The notes under the pieces were generated by a model that did not search any database, was not told where the DNA came from, and worked only from the letters and a program-made list of their open reading frames with translations. This document shows, in pieces, positions 15,021 through 17,100 of a DNA stretch of 17,100 bases. The stretch spans positions 1 through 17,100 of the forward strand of contig DAOWIX010000032.1 of the NCBI GenBank assembly GCA_030640695.1, in the 5' to 3' direction. The DNA is from Deltaproteobacteria bacterium. Its GTDB lineage: Bacteria > Desulfobacterota > Anaeroferrophillalia > Anaeroferrophillales > Tharpellaceae. The number at the start of each line of letters is the position of its first letter. Positions within the stretch are counted from its first letter, which is position 1. A program made the position numbers and the translations under genes.

Positions 15021-15054
15021 AGTGGGCAGTGGGCAGTGGGCAGTGGGCAGTGGG
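15021..15054 (+). repeat. Heptamer tandem repeat with G-quadruplex potential
   Basis: AGTGGGC is repeated four times and followed by AGTGGG, starting on the base after the stop codon of the ATPase gene. It gives five GGG runs separated by 4-base CAGT loops, which fits the G3-N1-7 quadruplex rule. The last unit GCAGTGG (15047-15053) also pairs perfectly with CCACTGC (15074-15080), so the RNA could form a hairpin instead. Copy number of such repeats often varies between strains. Confidence 0.85.
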
Positions 15055-15079
15055 TTAAAGCGCTTTTTTATTGCCACTG

Positions 15080-15122
15080 CAAGAATATTTTTTACCTTTT
15101 ATCAAACAAGAATATTTTTTAC
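15080..15122 (+). repeat. 16-bp direct repeat, 27-bp period, before queD
   Basis: CAAGAATATTTTTTAC occurs at 15080-15095 and identically at 15107-15122. The AT-rich repeat lies between the heptamer tract and the queD ribosome binding site. It may be a repeated regulator site or a tandem duplication. Confidence 0.75.
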
Positions 15123-15145
15123 AAAGGCTTCAGGAGAAAAAAACA

Positions 15146-15517
15146 ATGCCATATGAACTTAAAATAGAGACCGCCTTTGCCGCCGCTCACAACCTTCTCA
15201 ACTACTGCGGCGAATGCGAAAACTTACATGGCCATAACTGGAAAATTGAGATCTACATACAGGGTTCAGAGCTTGATAAAAGCGGCATGCTGATCGATTT
15301 CAAGGTCCTCAAAGAGCACACTGACACTATACTCGACACCCTGGATCACACCTACCTCAACAAGTTGCCAATCTTTGAAGGGTTGAGCCCATCTTCGGAA
15401 CTAATCGCTAAATACATCTTTGTCGAGCTTGAGAAAAAGCTCGACAAACTCCCGGTCACGGTTCACAAAATTGTTGCCTGGGAATCAGAAAAGGCAGCCG
15501 CATCCTACTACCGATAA
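15146..15517 (+). CDS. queD: 6-carboxy-5,6,7,8-tetrahydropterin synthase QueD
   Basis: QueD converts 7,8-dihydroneopterin triphosphate to 6-carboxytetrahydropterin, the second step toward preQ0 and queuosine. The 123-residue product has the zinc ligands H15, H28 and H30 and the QueD hallmark CxxxHGH, with C24 as the expected catalytic cysteine (C24-E-N-L-H28-G-H30). LDHTYLN and the C-terminal WESEKAAASYYR complete the catalytic set. The frame extends upstream to 15071 through the direct repeat, but AGGAG 9 bases before ATG 15146 and the family N-terminus (MPYELKIETAFAAAH) fix the start. It lies 15 bases before folE2, so the two enzymes of successive steps are co-transcribed. PTPS-III-type bifunctional enzymes carry an extra E in this motif region; here the annotation as QueD is the better fit. 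Confidence 0.94.
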   Translation: MPYELKIETAFAAAHNLLNYCGECENLHGHNWKIEIYIQGSELDKSGMLIDFKVLKEHTDTILDTLDHTYLNKLPIFEGLSPSSELIAKYIFVELEKKLDKLPVTVHKIVAWESEKAAASYYR

Positions 15518-15532
15518 ATTTAAGGAATGAGC

Positions 15533-16312
15533 ATGGCCCCCATCCACGACACCCAGAAAATGCAGGACTTCCGCCAGATTGACATCAACAAGGTCGGCGT
15601 CAAAGGGGTAAAATACCCGATTACGGTTCTTGACAAGACCAGCGGCGTACAACACTCTATCGGCTTATTCAATATCTATGTCGGCCTGCCTCACCAATTC
15701 AAAGGCACCCACATGAGCCGTTTTGTCGAGGTTATCAATAGATACCACAAAAAAATAGGCATCAACATCTTCCCCACCATCCTTGGGGAGATCCGTGAAC
15801 ATCTGGAAGCGGAATTTGCCCATCTCGAGATAACATTTGACTATTGCATTGAAAAAGAGGCGCCGGTCTCCAGAGCCAAAAGCATAATGATCTACGAATG
15901 CACATTCATTGGCAGCCAGACCGCTGAAGAGATGGACTTTCAAGTCAAGATCAAGGTTCCGGTCACCAGTCTCTGCCCCTGTTCAAAAGCGATCAGTGAT
16001 CATGGCGCCCACAATCAACGCAGCCTAGTCACTGTCAACTTCAGTTTTGCCAAGTTTGTCTGGATTGAGGATATGATCAAAACCATTGAAAACGCCTCAA
16101 GCTGTGAAGTTTACCCCCTTCTGAAGAGACCGGATGAAAAGTACGTCACTGAAAAAGCCTATAATAATCCGATGTTTGTCGAGGATATGGTTCGTGATCT
16201 TTTCCAAAAACTGCAAAGTGACAAGAATATCACCTGGTTCACCATTGAGGCCGAAAACATGGAGAGCATTCATAACCACAGCGCCTACGCATATGTAGAG
16301 AAATACCGCTGA
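15533..16312 (+). CDS. folE2: GTP cyclohydrolase FolE2 (type IB)
   Basis: FolE2 converts GTP to 7,8-dihydroneopterin triphosphate, the precursor of both folate and queuosine. The 259-residue product matches the family in length. The active-site block TSLCPCSKAISDHGAHNQRS contains C148, the expected catalytic/metal-binding cysteine, and the following GAHNQR signature. The N-terminal DINKVGVKGVKYPI and C-terminal NMESIHNHSAYAY are also typical. ATG 15527 lies directly on the ribosome binding site, whereas AAGGA is 6 bases before ATG 15533, so I use the latter. FolE2 does not depend on zinc as FolE1 does. Being next to queD, it probably supplies the queuosine route, perhaps folate too. Confidence 0.95.
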   Translation: MAPIHDTQKMQDFRQIDINKVGVKGVKYPITVLDKTSGVQHSIGLFNIYVGLPHQFKGTHMSRFVEVINRYHKKIGINIFPTILGEIREHLEAEFAHLEITFDYCIEKEAPVSRAKSIMIYECTFIGSQTAEEMDFQVKIKVPVTSLCPCSKAISDHGAHNQRSLVTVNFSFAKFVWIEDMIKTIENASSCEVYPLLKRPDEKYVTEKAYNNPMFVEDMVRDLFQKLQSDKNITWFTIEAENMESIHNHSAYAYVEKYR

Positions 16313-16432
16313 TGACAAAGTAAAACATTCAACTGCTTCGTCACCCAAAAACTTCGTCACTGCGGCGTACTATTCGTACGCCTCATTCCTCAGTTTTGGG
16401 TGCCTCGCATCTAAACATTTTACTTTGCCATC
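16311..16432. repeat. 122-nt imperfect palindrome, probable dispersed repeat
   Basis: The outer arms GATGACAAAGTAAAA (16311-16325) and TTTTACTTTGCCATC (16418-16432) are complementary except for one position. Complementarity continues inward with interruptions (CACCCAAAA with TTTTGGGTG) to a perfect GGCGTAC-TATTC-GTACGCC tip at 16364-16382. The two arms are about 60 bases each and the centre is near 16372. The left arm begins inside the folE2 stop codon. CTTCGTCAC occurs twice in the left arm. It looks like a MITE or REP-type element. It may also end folE2 transcription by its structure, but no T tract follows. The 118 bases between it and plsY show no clear promoter or gene. Confidence 0.8.
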
Positions 16433-16550
16433 AGAATTCTAAAAATATCTTTAAACCGGAATATGGCCTACATTTTACTTAAACTCGAAGACGCCAACGA
16501 CTTGGCTTACCCGAACCTCTTAACGTTATTGATAAAAAGAAAAAATAATT

Positions 16551-17100
16551 ATGGAAATACTACTACTTTGGTTTTTGGCTTATCTTTTGGGTTCTGTGCC
16601 GGTCGGTGTTTTGGTCGCTGAATGGTTCAATAGCATTGACCCGCGCAGCCTCGGCAGCGGTAATATCGGGGCCACCAACGTGGCCCGGACGGCCGGAAAA
16701 AAAGCTGGCCTCATTACCCTTTGCGGTGATTGCCTGAAAGGTTTGATCGCTGTTCTTGTAGCCCGCTTTTTCGGAGCTGGGGACGGGGTTGCAGCACTCG
16801 CCGGATTTATCGCTTTCCTAGGTCACATCTACCCGATCTTTCTCGGCTTCAAAGGCGGCAAAGGGGTTGCGACGGCTTTAGGAATCTTACTGGCTCTAGC
16901 TCCCTCGGCAGCCTTTGCAGGAGTTGTGCTCTTTGGTGCAGTCACGGCATGCTCACGCTTTGTTTCCCTGGGTTCAATCACAACCGCCGCCACGATGCCC
17001 CTCTTTATCTGTCAGTTCGGCTACAGCTGGAAAATTGTCTATATGGCCCTGGCCATGGCCGCCTTCATCATCTACAAGCACCGCGACAATATCCTACGCC
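16551..17100 (+). CDS. plsY: Glycerol-3-phosphate acyltransferase PlsY (partial)
   Basis: PlsY is an integral membrane enzyme that transfers the acyl group of acyl-phosphate to glycerol 3-phosphate, the first step of phospholipid synthesis. The frame runs off the window after 183 codons, just after the third family motif. All three conserved motifs are seen: SGNIGATN near residues 37-44, GHIYPIFLGFKGGKGVAT near 98-115, and KHRDNILR at the end. Hydrophobic helices lie near 1-20, 55-72, 80-97, 115-135 and 140-160 with a further one before HRDN. The ribosome binding site is weak and A-rich (AAAAGAAAAAAT). It is separated from folE2 by the palindrome and is probably transcribed on its own. Confidence 0.95.
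   Translation, partial: MEILLLWFLAYLLGSVPVGVLVAEWFNSIDPRSLGSGNIGATNVARTAGKKAGLITLCGDCLKGLIAVLVARFFGAGDGVAALAGFIAFLGHIYPIFLGFKGGKGVATALGILLALAPSAAFAGVVLFGAVTACSRFVSLGSITTAATMPLFICQFGYSWKIVYMALAMAAFIIYKHRDNILR

Noticed and set aside
15071..15145. N-terminal extension of QueD from TTG 15071
   Set aside because: It translates the AT-rich direct repeat, lacks a ribosome binding site and is absent from the QueD family.
16463..16620. Small plus-strand frame beginning MAYILLKLEDAND before plsY
   Set aside because: It overlaps plsY in another frame, has no ribosome binding site and ends in unlikely sequence.
1..17100. CRISPR array, prophage genes, insertion sequence
   Set aside because: No regularly spaced repeats with unique spacers, no transposase and no phage structural genes were found; the only tandem array is the heptamer tract.

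Overview
The window looks like the chromosome of a motile, Gram-negative delta-proteobacterium (Desulfobacterota), probably near Desulfuromonadales/Geobacterales. This is an inference from four things: a flgBC-fliEFGHI operon behind a sigma-54 promoter, a GEMM-I (cyclic dinucleotide) riboswitch of the type frequent in Geobacter relatives, a PilB/GspE-type ATPase with c-di-GMP-binding-type repeats, and the queD-folE2 pair. No marker gene in the window fixes the genus.

Left part (1-6039), minus strand, looks accessory. A three-gene operon (5725 down to 1046) encodes three predicted exported proteins: a VWA protein with a complete MIDAS and a lectin-like C-terminal half, an unrecognised beta-rich protein, and a long coiled-coil protein whose C-terminus appears cut off by a frameshift. 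It is read from a good sigma-70-type promoter at 5780-5808. Beyond it lies a second minus-strand unit: a promoter (676-703), a GEMM-I riboswitch aptamer (581-665), an intrinsic terminator that reuses the aptamer's 3' strand (554-595), and a partial lipoprotein-like gene (433 to beyond position 1). The left block ends at 5991-6039, where only the 3' half of a tRNA-Gly(GCC) gene is present, still followed by its terminator. This is the expected scar of an island integrated into a tRNA gene, with the island on the left and the intact tRNA copy outside the window.

Right part (6040-17100), plus strand, looks like core genome. A near-consensus sigma-54 promoter (6381-6396) drives flgB, flgC, fliE, fliF, fliG, fliH and fliI: proximal rod, MS ring, switch and export ATPase. 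fliJ does not follow fliI. Instead there is a 664-residue PilB/GspE/MshE-family ATPase with two tandem pairs of MshEN-like motifs. Then come queD and folE2, which together supply the first steps from GTP to the queuosine precursor, and the start of plsY (phospholipid synthesis).

Intergenic regions hold several structured elements that the genes do not explain: a GC-rich inverted repeat (6189-6265), a nested hairpin between fliE and fliF (7799-7872), a heptamer tandem repeat with G-quadruplex potential (15021-15054), a 27-bp-period direct repeat before queD, and a 122-nt palindrome after folE2 that looks like a dispersed MITE/REP-type repeat. Cyclic dinucleotide sensing appears twice in the window, as an RNA (GEMM-I) and as a protein (MshEN motifs).
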